Shown here in pieces: positions 44,131-56,598 of a stretch of DNA of 64,000 nt. Source of the DNA: Paralithodes platypus (taxonomy: Eukaryota; Arthropoda; Malacostraca; Decapoda; Lithodidae); contig CM064509.1 of assembly GCA_032716605.1 (NCBI GenBank), forward strand, positions 34,524,720 to 34,588,719, given 5' to 3'. The translations under genes and the position numbers were made by a program. Numbering within the stretch: position 1 is the first letter of the stretch; each line of letters begins with the position of its first letter. The notes beneath the pieces are model-generated. The model searched no databases, was not told the origin of the DNA, and saw only the letters and a program-made list of their open reading frames with translations.

Positions 44131-46714
44131 AAAAATATAATCCTCAAGTATGGATGTATAATGCTGGACCCTCAGGTCAGAGGCAATACCATTAATTTAG
44201 CCCTTCAGTGCAATTAAGCGTTTAAGATTTCATTACAACAAACGTTCTCTCTCTCAATATAAGCAATTATTAAATAATTCTCCTACTCGACGAGACAGAG
44301 AAATGGACATGAGAACGCGAAAGTGGTCCCGGGCCCTGAGAATAGGAACTTTAAATGTTGTTTCTCTTCGGGCTCTATCTCGAGTCGGCCACCCCCAGCA
44401 ATGGGGTATGTTCCTGAGCATTTACATACATACACACATACATTTAGTCTCTCAACATATGCAAGTATATAATCTCTCAATATAAGCAAGTATTTATTCT
44501 CTTGACATAAGCAAGCAGGTATATTCTTGATATAAGCAACAACGAACTAAGGGATAGAATTAGCAAGCAGGTTGTGATCCTTTCGTGGCAACAAATAATT
44601 ACTCTCATTCAATCGGTAGTTTACTCTCTCGTGAGTACTCTCGTAATTACTATGCAATTAGGTCAAGTATTTCGTGTTCCAAAGAAGTCTGGTCATTAAT
44701 ATCTCTGAACCCGGTGCACCTGGGTGGGACAGTTTAACCTGAACAGTTTATGTAACAAATCTAGGCTCTCGCTGATGTAAGATTCTCCTAATATCCGCAG
44801 CCCCGGCTGGACGGATCCTAACTTTATTTCATTGATATTTATGCAAGGCTAAGCTTGGGGATTAAGCTAATAAACTTCCTATCATCTAGCTCATCAATCT
44901 CGTTTCACAGTGGCAAGCAAGTTCTCTAGTTAACTAGGATTCTGGATTTTAGCTTGGCAAGACTTTGTTGGTTAGAGAGGGAGTCAGTTAACTAATTAAT
45001 TTAATTACTTTGATAGGAGCTAAACTGGAGATTAATTATGAAGCGAATTTACATGGGTTTGAGCAATGACTCCTGTCTCCCTGGTGGAAAGCAATGAGTC
45101 TTATCAAGATTGTCTATCAGTACTTTACTGACCATCTAACGGCCCAATAGTTGTATAGTACAACTGGCAAAGGTAATTGAACTGGTCCTCTTGGGCCAGG
45201 GCGTCTCAGCTGCTTATCACCTCATCGTCGGCTGCGCCTTCATTACAAACTCGCAACAGGGGTCACATTCAGGGGTCATGACAGCAGGTCTCTCTCAAAG
45301 GCGTCGTTGGGGGCAGCCTCAGTAGTAGGGGGTGAGCGCCTCAGTCGCCGGCCTGGTTTCCTCTCTCAAGACTCTGGGTAATTCTGTTTCACAGTGTGTG
45401 GTCAACTCCATGAAGTATGAGTCAGGGGCACCAAGGGTGTGGTGGTGTAATAGCATCTGCAGGTCCAGCAGTTCTGGGCAGTTTGCTATAGGGGTCAACT
45501 GCAACGGTGGCTAGGAGAGGCTCGAGGGTGGTCTAAAACATTTGTCCAACAAATTATCTCTTTCATTAGGTCCTCTTGTAGAGCTTCCATCCAAGCAAGC
45601 TGCTTTAGGTACTGCTTAAGGTGAGGGTTTGGGCTGCAGGTAGAGGAGGGAGACCGGGTTCTTGGGGACAGCGGCGACGACTGTGTGTTGAGTGACCAAT
45701 GATCAATGATTGTGAGGTAGAGTGCCACAAGTGTAGAAAGTAGAGGTTGAAGTTGAAGGTAAAGTGTGTGCTGAGTGGTGAGTGATTGTTCCGTATAAGG
45801 CTTGCTGTAGGTTCTATGATTTTGCTGCCAGCCAACCACAGGGCTTCCAGGTTTGCATGACCTGGACCTTGATCTTCCAGATTTGGTGAAGCTCAGAGTA
45901 TGCCCTGTGACCATGTTTCTATCTTCTTTGATGTTGGGCCAGCCAATGGGGTAATAAGGCGAGTGAGTTTCTCAGCCAATCCTGTAGCCAGCCAGCCGTG
46001 ACATCATATCTTGTACTGCTTTGCCTTGGCCAATGTGGGAGCGTGTTGGTGGGGAAAGGTCCGCCCATTCTCTGGACTTGACGAAGGAGGAATCTTGGCC
46101 ACCTATGTCAACAAGAGTGGCTGTAGGTGGTTTGGGGATCCTCATTTTCATTAGGCTCGGGAGGGGTTTGCCTACTTGCTCCTTCCGAGGCTGTTTGTGG
46201 TTCTTGGGCAATTTCTCAATATATAAGAATACAAATAATTGGTTTATTTCGAACGGCAGCCACTGAGACTAACAATACACAGTTCTCTATTCTAGACTTA
46301 TCCTTAACGATCACCAGACTGATCTTGGCTGCTAACGAGAACACCTAGGTGCCCCACGGGGGAGAGTTTGGACATGGGCAGGAGACTTGGTGTTCCCTAA
46401 AGACTGGTCCATCCAAACCTAGTCTTCACGACCAGGGTGTGTGTGTTGTATGTCTGTTTGCAAAATATCCCAAGAACGATTGCATGCATTTTTAAATGCA
46501 GCGACTTAGTCCCATAATTTTGTACCCAAAAGCTTCCCATTAACTTTTGGTTAACATTAGATGACGCTGCCCTCCACTCCCCTCTTCATAGACCCCAGTA
46601 CATAGTCATACCACCCTGAGAAGATTTTGCTCGATAAGTACGATATTCAAAGTAGCCTACTATAAAAAACAAGAAACAGAACCCTATATAGAAGAGTTAT
46701 CATGAAAAAAAAAA
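44131..46714. other. unassigned region, possible retroelement remains
   Basis: 44303-44400 gives LRIGTLNVVSLRALSRVG in one plus frame, reminiscent of the start of LINE endonucleases (R-I-G-T-x-N-V). The minus-strand frames 45319-45504 and 45495-45914 (MEALQEDLMKEIICW at one point) are open but unfamiliar. I see no LTR pair and no intact domain. 44420-44530 holds a loose repeat of CTCTCAACATA-GCAAGTAT. Confidence 0.3.
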
Positions 46715-46778
46715 AAATATATATATAGGCCTATACAGTATATATATATATATATATACCGGTATATATATATATTCG
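46715..46778. repeat. (TA)n with ACCGGT
   Basis: Short TA runs around TACCGGTA. Bases 46779-46983 are unassigned. Confidence 0.85.
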
Positions 46779-46983
46779 TACCCTATATGTGCATTTATTT
46801 GATATATTGTTCATTAAGATTAAGACACAGCGCGCAACTTTTTAACATTTTCTCTTAAGATTTAATTAATATTTACGTGTTGGTAACTCCTTAACGTTTC
46901 CCATGCCTCTAGATTTTGTTAAACCCTCATGCTGTGCTATCCTTAGGAGTAAGACGGAGATACGTAGGGTAAGTTTAATTACA

Positions 46984-47413
46984 TTAACCCTTTGGCTGCG
47001 GCCTTGTTTGGGCTATTTAGGGCATATTCAGGCACTCCTGAATGATAAATCAAGCATCTGCATTAAATGAAGTGTATTCTGCCGAAAACTAGGCGAAAAT
47101 AGCTTCAAAATGACACAAGAACGGACCGTATACGTGGTCTGGTTCACCCGCAGTGATCCCAGTGAAACGCGGGAACCCCTCTATTATGTAACACTCGCTC
47201 GCTTGGCTGCACTTATGAGAGAGACCGAGAGAGACACGCGCGAGACACAGCCTAGCTCAGTGAGCCGCTCGGTGCTCTGAGGGTCGGAGGTGGGCCCCTC
47301 ACGCTCCCGCCCACTGTCACTCGATTTTTACGTTTTTTACAGGCTTTTAAAGCCTGGAAATTGCTGTAACTTGCCAAAGCATTCCAGAACGTCACCCGCA
47401 GCAAAAGGGTTAA
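46984..47413 (+). mobile_element. TTAA MITE family C, copy 2
   Basis: TTAA at 46984-46987 and 47410-47413; termini CCCTTTGGCTGCGG and CCGCAGCAAAAGGG. It matches the copy at 7198 along most of its length (GAAAACTAGGCGAAAATAGC, GAGGGTCGGAGG). Bases 47414-47710 hold nothing recognised. Confidence 0.9.
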
Positions 47414-47710
47414 TAAGCAATGTTTCCCGATGTGTAACACGGATTTATTGGTGGTAGTTGTATACTATTTATTTACATGTGTTAGTTTTAGCTCTCTTTT
47501 TAGACTTATAAATTATTTTTTATCCACACCCTTTTTGAAGAAAAAAAATCATTAAAATAGAATTTTATGTTATTTTAAGGTGGAATTGATGTATACCTGA
47601 AGATGGACTAAGAAAGTCCGAAATATAGTAAACTACAATGGAGACGTTTTTCGCTCTTATCCTTCTCTTCATCTTTAAAATCCGGTACCTTGGAGGTCAA
47701 CCTGCCACAG

Positions 47711-47888
<178 letters not shown>

Positions 47889-47904
47889 CCCGTAAGGAAC
47901 TCCC

Positions 47905-48625
47905 AGCAAACTATCCCTTATTCTTCAACAATACAAAAATCAATCCTTCATCTTCTCTCAATATTCTTGGTGTCTCCTTTTCTTCTGCTCTCGGAAGGAC
48001 CATATTACCAGTCTTGCTAAGGCAGCCTCCCAGAAGCTGGGTGTGGTCAACCGCCTTAGGGGGTTCTTTTCCCATGCACAGCTTCTTGCTCTGTACAGGG
48101 GCATAGTGCGTCCTTGTATTGAGTATTGTTCACATGTGTGGAGAGGTTCCTCTCACACCGCTCTCCTAGACAAAGTTGAAAGGAAGGCCTTTCGTATCAT
48201 TAACTCCCGTCCATTCACCAACTCTCTGCAATCTCTCTCTCTCCGCCGCAATGTTGCATCTCTTTCGCTATTCTATCGCTACTATAATAATCAGTGTTCC
48301 TCAGAGCTTTCCCAGTGTATACCACCTCCTTTACGTAGGGCACGTGGTACCCGTCTTGCAACTCAATCCCACCCCTACTCTGTGCAACTCTCCAACCCAA
48401 GAGTGAAACGTTACTCTCAAACTTTCTTCTACTCAACAGCTGAGCTCTGGAACTCTCTCCCAGAATCAGTCTTTCCCTCTTCCTATGACTTAAATTGCTT
48501 CAAAGTCAGTGTGTCCAGGCATTTTGGCTCGAACGTCCCTTGATTTTGGCCCTGTTCACTCTTTCAACTATGGGGGAGGCACTCGCTATAGGCAGTTCTG
48601 CCTTTTGCCTCCCTCAATCACATAG
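47905..48625 (+). mobile_element. LINE 3' fragment (same family as 6096-8861)
   Basis: Begins abruptly after the simple repeats and runs to the family terminus GGCAGTTCTGCCTTTTGCCT. It matches 8165-8855, so it is a strongly 5'-truncated insertion of the same family. Confidence 0.85.
47912..48543 (+). pseudogene. LINE reverse transcriptase C-terminus
   Basis: Starts [19 protein letters not shown], loses frame near 47990, then 48043-48543 is open with [39 protein letters not shown] and AELWNSLPESVFPSSYDLN before a stop. The sister copy at 8270-8631 has an early stop in the same region. No catalytic motifs remain. Confidence 0.8.
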
Positions 48626-48852
48626 AAAAAAAAAATATATATATATATATATGAAGGGACTATACATTAACATAATGGCCGAAACAATAAATTAGTACGT
48701 AAAAATTAATGGGCTAAAAGGAAAAAGGAAAGGAAAAGTAGTAAGAATGGTGAGGGAGCAAGGATGATAAGAGAGAGGGCTAAGACGGCAGAATGAGGAG
48801 AAGCAAGACAGATGAGTTTTTCTAATCTCCTCTATTGTCATTATCCTGGGTG

Positions 48853-48855
<3 letters not shown>

Positions 48856-48926
<71 letters not shown>
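48856..48926. repeat. (GT)n microsatellite
   Basis: GT run of about 71 bases. Bases 48626-48855 and 48927-49085 are otherwise unassigned. Confidence 0.92.
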
Positions 48927-48927
<1 letters not shown>

Positions 48928-49085
48928 GGCCCCGGTTTGCCTCCCTCTTCTCTTTCTTCTCTGTACTGCTTATCTGCTTCGTTATTGGGTTCCTGTTTCG
49001 TTCCCTACAGTTCGATTTGCACTACATATTTTGAGCCACATTTCTCTCATCTTTCCTCTCGTACTTTCTTGTTTTATTAATCAAT

Positions 49086-49421
49086 TTAAGGGGAGATATC
49101 GACTTGAGGGATTTTTTTCTGGACCCCTTTCTCCCTCATGTTTAGCCCCATTGCTTTTGAGATTTTAAGACAGTCGCCCCATTAGTTTGGCGATTTTAAG
49201 AACTTTCGCCCCATTTCCGTCAATTTTAAGACCTTTCGTGCAATTTAGGTGTCGATTTTATCCTGGCGAGCGATAGCGAGCCTGTAATTTAAGAGGAACC
49301 GGCTTTCAGCCGGGACATTTTTCTACCGAAAAATGTACAAATTTATCTTGAAAGGGGCTCAAGGGGGTGTAATCTTAAGCTTGATGGATATTTAGAGACC
49401 AAACTAAAAACCTCCCCTTAA
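49086..49421 (-). mobile_element. TTAA MITE family B, copy 15
   Basis: Complete, TTAA at both ends; almost the exact reverse complement of 36121-36456 and 40238-40573. Confidence 0.93.
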
Positions 49422-49549
49422 GCTTCCTCTCATACAGTGCGATTTGTATTACGTACAGTTGGTCATATGAATCTGTACCCACTCCAAGATTTGATATACG
49501 GAAGGATGCAAAGCATAATTGACTTACAAGACAAATTTGACAAAACTAC

Positions 49550-49939
49550 TTAAGGGTGGTCACCGGCTTTTTAAAACTTACTCTCCTTTTTTTTCTCTTT
49601 CCCTGGCTTGTATCCATTCGGCCCCATTCAGCCAACTGTTTCAAGACGTTTATCCCCATCCAGGTGTCGTTTTCTCCTGGCGAGCGATAGCGAGCCAGCA
49701 TTGTATGCGGAAATCTGGCTTCACCGGAGACATTTTTCTATCGAAAAATGTACAAATTTAGCTCGCTGTCAAAACATAAATATATATATATATATGCTGG
49801 CTCGCTACCGCTCGCCAGGAAAATATTGAGACCTGGATGGGGGTAAACGCCTTAAAACAGTAGGCTGAATGGGGCCGAAGGGATACAAGCCAAAGTGAGA
49901 GGGAGAGAAAGAGAAAAAAAGCAAGGTGGGCTCCCTTAA
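49550..49939. mobile_element. TTAA MITE family A, copy 4
   Basis: TTAA at 49550-49553 and 49936-49939. Long inverted arms around a CTTCACCGGAGAC / TTTTTCTATCGAAAAATG core and a short TA run. It lies 129 bases from B copy 15. Bases 49940-50086 are unassigned. Confidence 0.9.
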
Positions 49940-50086
49940 TCAGTCATATTATTATACTGCTGTAAATCCAATGCACTAATAATTCAATACACTAATAATT
50001 CAATCATACTCATTTCCCTTCCATACATAAAATCATGGACAATATGAAAATTCATATGGCCAACTGTATTTTAAATAATATCATTC

Positions 50087-50297
50087 TACCTATCTATTGC
50101 CGGATGCCGTGATCCCCGAAGGGCTGGCCACGAACGAATTGCCCCCATGCACCTTTGTCCCCAGTCAGTTGACTGGGTATATACTTCGCCTCCTCCCATC
50201 CAGCACCGCTTTCACGCATATACTTCTTAACTCCATTCTTCCACCTCTCTCTCGGTTTACTTCTACCGCTCTGTCCTTCCACCTCACTCTCGTACAC
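50087..50297 (-). mobile_element. LINE 3' coding end fragment
   Basis: The minus-strand frame includes SGRSKPRERWKNGVKKYMRE and DHGIRQ. A G-R-x-x-x-R-W-x-x-x-V-x-x-x-M pattern is typical of the C-terminal tail of several LINE reverse transcriptases. A smaller scrap lies at 22140. It directly abuts the next LINE head to head. Confidence 0.55.
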
Positions 50298-51125
50298 TCA
50301 AAGTTTGCTGACGATACAAAAATTGCAAATAGCGTACTCTCAAAAGAACAAGTTGACGATATGCAACACAATCTAGATAAGTTGTCATGTTGGGCCCAAA
50401 TTTGGCAAATTAGTTTCAACGCGGATAAATGTGAAGTACTACATATCGGATACCGAAATGAGAAAGCAAACTATTCGATGAATGGCACTCAGCTTAAGAG
50501 TGTAGACAGAGGAACCGATCTGGGAGCAACAATATCGAGTAACCTAAAACCAAGTCAACAAGGTTCAGAAGTTGTTAAGAAGGCAAACAAAATATTTGGC
50601 TTTATAGGCAGGTCATTTGAGCATAAATCCAAAGAAGTTATCCTAACTTTACAAATCCTTAGTCCGCCCTCTTCTGGAATACTGTGTTCAATCCTGGTGC
50701 CCTTATTACCAAAAAGATATAGACAAGCTAGAACGAGTTCAACGTAGAGTTACCAAAATTATACCTAGCCTAAAGAACAAACCATACAAGAAGCGTCTTA
50801 GAGAACTAAATCTATTTCCTTTAACCCAGCGTAGATTAAGAGGCGACTTAATTCAAGTGTTCAAAATCATCAAAGGCATCGACAATATGAACTGTAGTAA
50901 GTACTTCACTATCGACCAATCTAATTACACGCGGGGAAACGTTTGCAAAATTATTGGTAAATCTTTTAACTCACACGAACTAAGAATTTCTTCTTCAATC
51001 GAGTTGTCAACTTGTGGAATGGGCTTCCCCGAGATGTTGTAGACTGCAGCACTGTTGATTATTTTAAACTTCGCCTAGACAAATATCTTGCATCAAACCC
51101 GCGACTGAATGCGTTTGTAAATTAA
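50298..51125 (+). pseudogene. CR1/Rex-like LINE reverse transcriptase, C-terminal part
   Basis: Starts at KFADDTKIANSV (catalytic motif C, about 50300), so motifs A and B are absent by 5' truncation. Then LGATISSNLKPS, KKANKIFGFIGRSF, a frameshift near 50665, RRVTKIIPSLKNKPYKKRL, RRLRGDLIQVFKIIKGID, another shift, and FFNRVVNLWNGLPRDVVDC to a TAA at 51123-51125. The order is that of CR1/L2-type elements. Not functional. Confidence 0.8.
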
Positions 51126-51926
51126 TAACTTTATTTTTTTTCCCCCTCAGATTCATCAAGGATTCTTGCGTATATATATTACTAAGACATTACTCTCTTT
51201 TTCCCAGATATATGAAAGATCACTTATAACTGTGTTATGTTACTAACCCATCTGTCCCCTACTAACTTCCTAATCCTGACACGGACATTAGTTCCAAGGC
51301 AGTAGTTCCCTTTCCAATTTTTCGTTACCCACTCTAAACCACTGTTTGAACTCTTGATCCTTAGTGTTTTGGAGGACAAGCAGCCTAGAGGGGTCACTAG
51401 ATCTGTTGTTGCTTGATTTCCTTTGTACTCCTTTGTACTCTCTTAGTTATTCTTTCGCTTCCCATACGTTCCACAAGGCCGAACCATATTAAGGTGTTCT
51501 TTTTCACATTTTCATATTTTTGCACATTAATCATATTATTGCTCTCGCCATATTTTCTTCCTTAGTTCTTAGTATTTCTTCTTTTTTCGGGTGTCTTCTT
51601 CTGATTTAACTTACAATATTAACATGCTTCATTCTGTATAGTTTGGTACTTTACGTAGTTTGTCATGTTCTCACCATGCCTTCCTCTACTTTTTAGGGTT
51701 TTTCAATATTACTATATTGTTTGTTTGTATTAGTTTTCTTTTGTTTATTCTGTTCATTCTGTTATGCATCGCTCTCTGTGGTTTGTCTTACTTTGCAGAC
51801 TTTATCACATATTTTTTAACACCATACTGTCTTGCTCAGTTCTTAGGATCTTCTCTATCAATCGTTTCTTCTTCTTTTATGCTCCGTTGCATTAAGACAT
51901 TTTTATGCTACACACCTAATCATAGA

Positions 51927-51929
<3 letters not shown>
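51126..51929. other. unassigned pyrimidine-rich DNA
   Basis: The first part could be the LINE 3' untranslated region, with no clear poly(A) end. The rest is T-rich without recognisable features. A 132-codon frame starting at 51660 runs into the TA array and is low-complexity. Confidence 0.35.
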
Positions 51930-52013
<84 letters not shown>

Positions 52014-52022
52014 CAGTATATA
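51930..52022. repeat. (TA)n microsatellite
   Basis: TA run of about 80 bases ending in ACATACAGTATATA. Confidence 0.92.
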
Positions 52023-53398
52023 TATTCATTCTTATACTTTACATATTCTCCATATTAACCTTTAATACATTTTACCTACATATTTCCTCATTTCGATTTT
52101 AATATCTGGTTCCAAATTGCATATAAGTAATTTCCTCTATCTCTCAATCTACTCTTTCCTGTTCCACTCGTATACTATCCCTCATCATATCACGTTTCCG
52201 TAACACATTCTTCTTCATTTGTCTTCCCTAATTTTTACTTAAGTTACATACTTGATTTTTTGTCTCTGTATCACATAAGATAGAGCAATCTAAGCTTCAT
52301 TTCACTTATTCCCTTCCATGCCTATTTACTACCGTACCGCAAGTCTACAACCTTCAGTGCTTTCATTTCATTTTCTTCCGTGTTTCCTTTTAATCTTTCT
52401 TCGCCTGAATTTTTCACTTTCTTCTTTATACCGTTTGACAGAAGTATTTCCTCATTAATAGTTTTTCTTATTATTTGTTTCCTTAATATTTTGTATTGGC
52501 TTGTTCGTTAAATAATATAGCATATTTTCACCACATTGCATAGATAAACACTCTCATTGGTTCTGACAGAGTAGCATTGGGTAAGTATTCCCATATTAAA
52601 TATATTCATAGGGGAAAACTACAAATTAAAAGGCTCACTAGGTGGCGCGTGAAAGTGCATGCGACTGAGGTGGCCAGACAGAGTGGTGCTGTGGGTTGGG
52701 TGGCCAAACGAGTATCAAGCCAACTGCACGCCAATCAGTGAAATATCTTCAGACTTTATTGTGTCTATTGATCAAATCCTCTCATAAGACCTTGCCTAAT
52801 ATTTCTTCTTCCACTTTTGATGTTTTACTCATGTTTTGCCATATCTCTTTCCCAAATTCTCTTGTTTATCATCAACGATACCTTCCTCATATATTTTGTC
52901 ATACACCCTTGCCTAATATATCTTCTTATTCACGAAGATGGTCAATGTTATCAGGATTTATAAGCCTTTTAATGTGTGTATCCTAAAATAATGACATAAT
53001 TATCTGCCTACTTTATCTTCTTCACCATCAAGGTTCCTTTCTCATTTATTGCCATGGCACTTTGCATCAATTCTTGTCTTTCAAATTAAGTTCTGTTCAT
53101 ATTTTGTCTGACACCCCTGCCTGATATATCTTCGTCCCCATCAAATTTCCCCTCCTCAGCTTAATTTCTCTTTTACCACATTCAGCTCCTCTCCTCAACC
53201 TTTGTCATATCCCCCTGCCTCATTTCTCTTGTTCGGGCTCCTTCGTCATAGTGTTGGAGTGTGGCCTTCACCCCTGCCTCGCCTAAATCACTTCCTCTCT
53301 CTCTCTCTCTCCCCCTCCTGCACACTCCACTACCCTCAGACAGCCACCCTCACCTCGTCAACGGCTCTCCATCATTGAATACTGCCGCCCTTGCCTGC
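52023..53398. other. unassigned T-rich DNA
   Basis: No gene. 52790-53220 repeats the theme GACCTTGCCTAATATTTCTTC / CACCCTTGCCTAATATATCTT several times at irregular spacing, a decayed long-period repeat. 53298-53316 is a CT run. Confidence 0.4.
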
Positions 53399-53445
53399 AC
53401 ACACACACACACACACGCGCGCGCGCACACACGCACGCGCGCACA

Positions 53446-53506
<61 letters not shown>
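53399..53506. repeat. (CA)n with CG-alternating block
   Basis: CA runs with an internal CGCGCGCG block, an alternating purine-pyrimidine tract of about 108 bases with Z-DNA potential. Confidence 0.92.
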
Positions 53507-53507
<1 letters not shown>

Positions 53508-53508
<1 letters not shown>

Positions 53509-53790
53509 CCCGTAGCCTAGTAGGTAGAGCTCTCGTCTCACACACGAGGGGTCGGGGGTTCAATCCCCGGCCGGGCGGAGACAAATTGGGCTTGTCTCCT
53601 TTCATGTGTTAGCCTCAGTTCACCTAGCTGTAAATAGGTACCTGGAATAAGTGGACGACGTTGTGACGTCCCATCTGGGGTTGGCAAAAATGGTACAAGG
53701 CGAGATGGGTATCATATGGTTCACCTAAGCTGATGGCTACCTAAGCCTTCGGGCGAGACGGTACCGTCTATAGTGAGAATGGTACCATAC
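53508..53790 (+). repeat. tRNA-derived SINE (Val-like head)
   Basis: The head GCCCGTAGCCTAGTAGGTAG carries an A-box. The anticodon stem CTCGT/ACGAG closes a seven-base loop with CAC at the anticodon position, and the T-arm CGGGG/CCCCG holds a GGTTCAATCCC B-box. The acceptor stem pairs over five of seven bases and no terminator T-run follows, so it is a SINE head. The body contains CACCTAGCTGTAAATAGGTA, a motif I associate with invertebrate SINEs. Confidence 0.75.
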
Positions 53791-53987
53791 AGATCCACCC
53801 TAAGCCTTCGTTTCCAATGTCGCCAATTGGCTAAAATACAGACTACACACACATGCACAGCCATTCCAACAGTACATAAAACACTTAACATGCATTTCAC
53901 GCAATACATTCCCAGTTAAGGAGGCGCGATAATAATGAGCTTAGCTCGCATTGCGTGGATTCCCCTTGACGAACAAGTAACTGAGTG

Positions 53988-53998
<11 letters not shown>
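53791..53998. other. unassigned DNA with direct repeat
   Basis: CTTGACGAACAAGTAACTGA occurs here (53967) and again at 54048 on the other side of the CA array. Nothing else is recognised. Confidence 0.5.
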
Positions 53999-54049
<51 letters not shown>

Positions 54050-54097
54050 TGACGAACAAGTAACTGAGTAACTGAGTGAGTAACACACACACACACA
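53999..54097. repeat. (CA)n with duplicated flank
   Basis: Two CA runs separated by a duplicated ACGAACAAGTAACTGAGT segment; a small composite repeat. Confidence 0.9.
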
Positions 54098-54122
54098 GTA
54101 TCACTCATTTACCTATTAATAT

Positions 54123-54222
54123 TTTTGTGACATGACGCAGCCAGGACTCGAACCCAGGCCAGTAAAGCAGTACTCCAACATCTTACCCACTAGACCACCC
54201 AGGAGCTTAAAAGTAATGGCTT
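54123..54222 (-). repeat. tRNA-like SINE head
   Basis: Minus strand: GGGTGGTCTAGTGGGTAAGA (A-box) and CTGGGTTCGAGTCCTGGC (perfect B-box). A truncated second copy of its 3' part occurs at 54618-54652. Anticodon pairing is poor, so a functional tRNA is unlikely. Confidence 0.6.
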
Positions 54223-54315
54223 CATTTGAAATTAATTTCATCCACCACCACCCGCTCCGACTCGTGGTCACGTAGCTTGATGCCTTACACACATACAGCT
54301 CACACACAAACACTA

Positions 54316-54527
54316 TAGGTGGCGCCAACGAACTTGACAATAATTTTGACCCTTTAACTTCTTGTTACTCAAAATAAATTAAAGCAATTGGGCTGACGTT
54401 TCTACCATTTGGGAAGAGTTCACCAAAAAAGTAGGTGTGGATATTTACAGTCAGTTTGCTCCAGGCCCTTTTAAGTTACAAAGAGGACAGGGATCGAGAT
54501 TATTGTCAAGTTTGTTGGCGCTACCTA
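54316..54527. mobile_element. mariner-like MITE
   Basis: 212 bp flanked by TA (54314-54315 and 54528-54529). Inverted termini TAGGTGGCGCCAACGAACTT and, at the right as complement, TAGGTAGCGCCAACAAACTT, continuing into GACAATAAT on both. Non-coding. Confidence 0.82.
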
Positions 54528-54657
54528 TAGCAACTGAGTACTAGATTAGAATATTTGTCATCTGGGGCACAATTAAGACCTCTCTGAATAAACAAGTAGA
54601 GCCTAAATAAATGTAATATTTGTGTGACATGACCCAGCCAGGGCTTGAACTAACCCA

Positions 54658-54715
54658 ATTGCACACACACACACACACACACACTAACCCATTATGACAT
54701 ACATTCACTAACCCA

Positions 54716-54752
<37 letters not shown>
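54658..54752. repeat. CA / CTAACCCATTAT composite minisatellite, left part
   Basis: Alternating CA runs and the segment CTAACCCATTATGACATACA ... ACTAACCCAATTAC. The same composite resumes at 56436. Confidence 0.85.
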
Positions 54753-54759
<7 letters not shown>

Positions 54760-56268
54760 TTAGTGAATGGTTTAGCCGAATTCAGGAATTTTGTGGCCTT
54801 AAGAACCGACCCTCTACCTTCCCGTGTGTCAACCATCTCACCAGTAATGAAGCAGCCGAGACAATAAATAATCATTTTGCCTCTATATGTCAACAACTTC
54901 CCAAGCTCTCTCATGACCAGCTCCCAGCATACCTCCCTGCCCCCTCCCCCCCACCTATCGTATTAGAGTACGAAGTTTGCCGTCGTTTACAGATTCTCAA
55001 ACCTAAACGCTCCTCCACTCCACTCGATCTTCCTATCCGCTTATACAAAGAATTTGCTCCTGAACTTTCCTTACCTCTCACATCCATAATTAATGCTTCC
55101 TTACAACAATCCAAATGTCCTAAAGATTGGAAGCATTCCTATGTCACTCCAATCCCTAAATCTTCAAACCCTCAATCTCTTAATGAACTACGGCCCATAG
55201 CTATTACACCTATTCCTAGCCTTATTTGTGAAAGTTTTGTAGCTGAATTGGCTTACAAAGATATATACAATAAATTAGACTCGTGCCAGTATGGAAATAT
55301 TAAATCCTCATCCACCTCACACTACCTCATCAGTTTTCTTGACTTCATTCATAAAAATTTAGACCGCCGAAACACGTCAGTAACAGCCGTCCGCTTTCTA
55401 GGCAGTATCTCCAGTTCACAAACACTTACTTGCGGTTTGCCTCAAGGGACACGAATGGGGCCCCTCGGTTATTTAATACTCAGCAATAACGCCCTTCAAG
55501 ACGCAGAACTCAAATGGAAATATGTTGACGATTCCACACTAGCCTCTTCCATCAGCAACGCTTCTCCAGACTACAGCATTCTCCAAGCCAACCTAGATGC
55601 CCTACTGACCTGGACACAAGATAATGATGTCACTATTAACCTAAACAAAACACTTGTCATGAACTTCAATGTTGCTTCTAAACCCATCCCTCCACCCACC
55701 CCTCAAGCTTGGCAATCACACCCTCGAGATAGTTCAGTCCACTAAATTACTTGGTGTTTTCCTTCAGCAAAAACTACTCTGGGATAAACATGTTAACACC
55801 ATAGCTAGTGCTTCTTCTTATCGGCTACACATGTTACGCACCCTGAAACAACTAGGGGTTCCCAGAGATGACATGCTACTTTCATACAAATCTTTTATAT
55901 TACCCAAACTCTGCTATGCTTCACCCGTTTGGTCATCCTCTCTCAACTTAACCCAAAGAAATAAATTAGAAAAAATTCAGAAGAGAGCACTCAGAATAAT
56001 GTTAGGGGCCAACTACACCACTTACCAAGATGCATGTAACCTAATTAACGTACTCGCCATATCTAACCTCTACGAACAACACCTTCAGCAGTTCTCCAGC
56101 AAACTACTAAACAACCCCAGACACCGGCACCTACTACCGCCCCACGCCCCTCCTCCTCTACGCGCTGTTCGCCACTTCAACCGTATTGTCCCCGTAAGAG
56201 CACCACGGACTGACCGCTACAAGAACAGCGCCATTCCTTCAATAATTAAGGTCTTAAACAATCAATAA
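54753..56268 (+). pseudogene. LINE reverse transcriptase with motif A deleted
   Basis: The N-terminal part reads SEWFSRIQEFCGLKNRP and HLTSNEAAETINNHFA; after a frameshift near 54950: LKPKRSSTPLDLP, VTPIPKSSNPQSLNELRPIA, DSCQYGNIKSSST. The text then goes from LDRRNTSVTAV straight to RFLGSISSSQTLTC, so the segment that should carry motif A (..DFTKAFD..) appears to be deleted. Motif B is GLPQGTRMGPLGYL and motif C is KYVDDSTL. A frameshift near 55700 leads to LLGVFLQQKLLWDKHV and the C-terminus at 56268. The clade is uncertain. Confidence 0.75.
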
Positions 56269-56425
56269 ATTATATACATATTTTTCATTGTAAATTAGCC
56301 TGTTAGCTCTTGTGTCAATTTTAATTTTAATTTTAATTTTAACTATGTATCAACTTCCTTGTATATTTTCAGCCTTCGGGCTGCTTTTGTGAATAAACCG
56401 TTAATTATTATTATTATTATTAATT
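54753..56425 (+). mobile_element. LINE inserted in the CA composite repeat
   Basis: A 5'-truncated LINE lying between two blocks of the same composite minisatellite. The 3' untranslated region is T-rich, contains GCCTTCGGGCTGC and an AATAAA-like signal, and ends in an (ATT)n tail at about 56402-56438. No clear target duplication because the flanks are repetitive. Confidence 0.8.
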
Positions 56426-56435
56426 AATTATTATT

Positions 56436-56539
56436 ATTACACACACACACACACACACATACACTAACCCATTATCACATACATTCACTAACCCACACAG
56501 ACACACACTAACCCATTATCACATACAATCACTAACCCA

Positions 56540-56598
<59 letters not shown>

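Noticed and set aside
53508..53580. A functional tRNA-Val gene
   Set aside because: Anticodon and T-arms fold, but the acceptor stem pairs over only five of seven bases, there is no T-run terminator and a SINE body follows.
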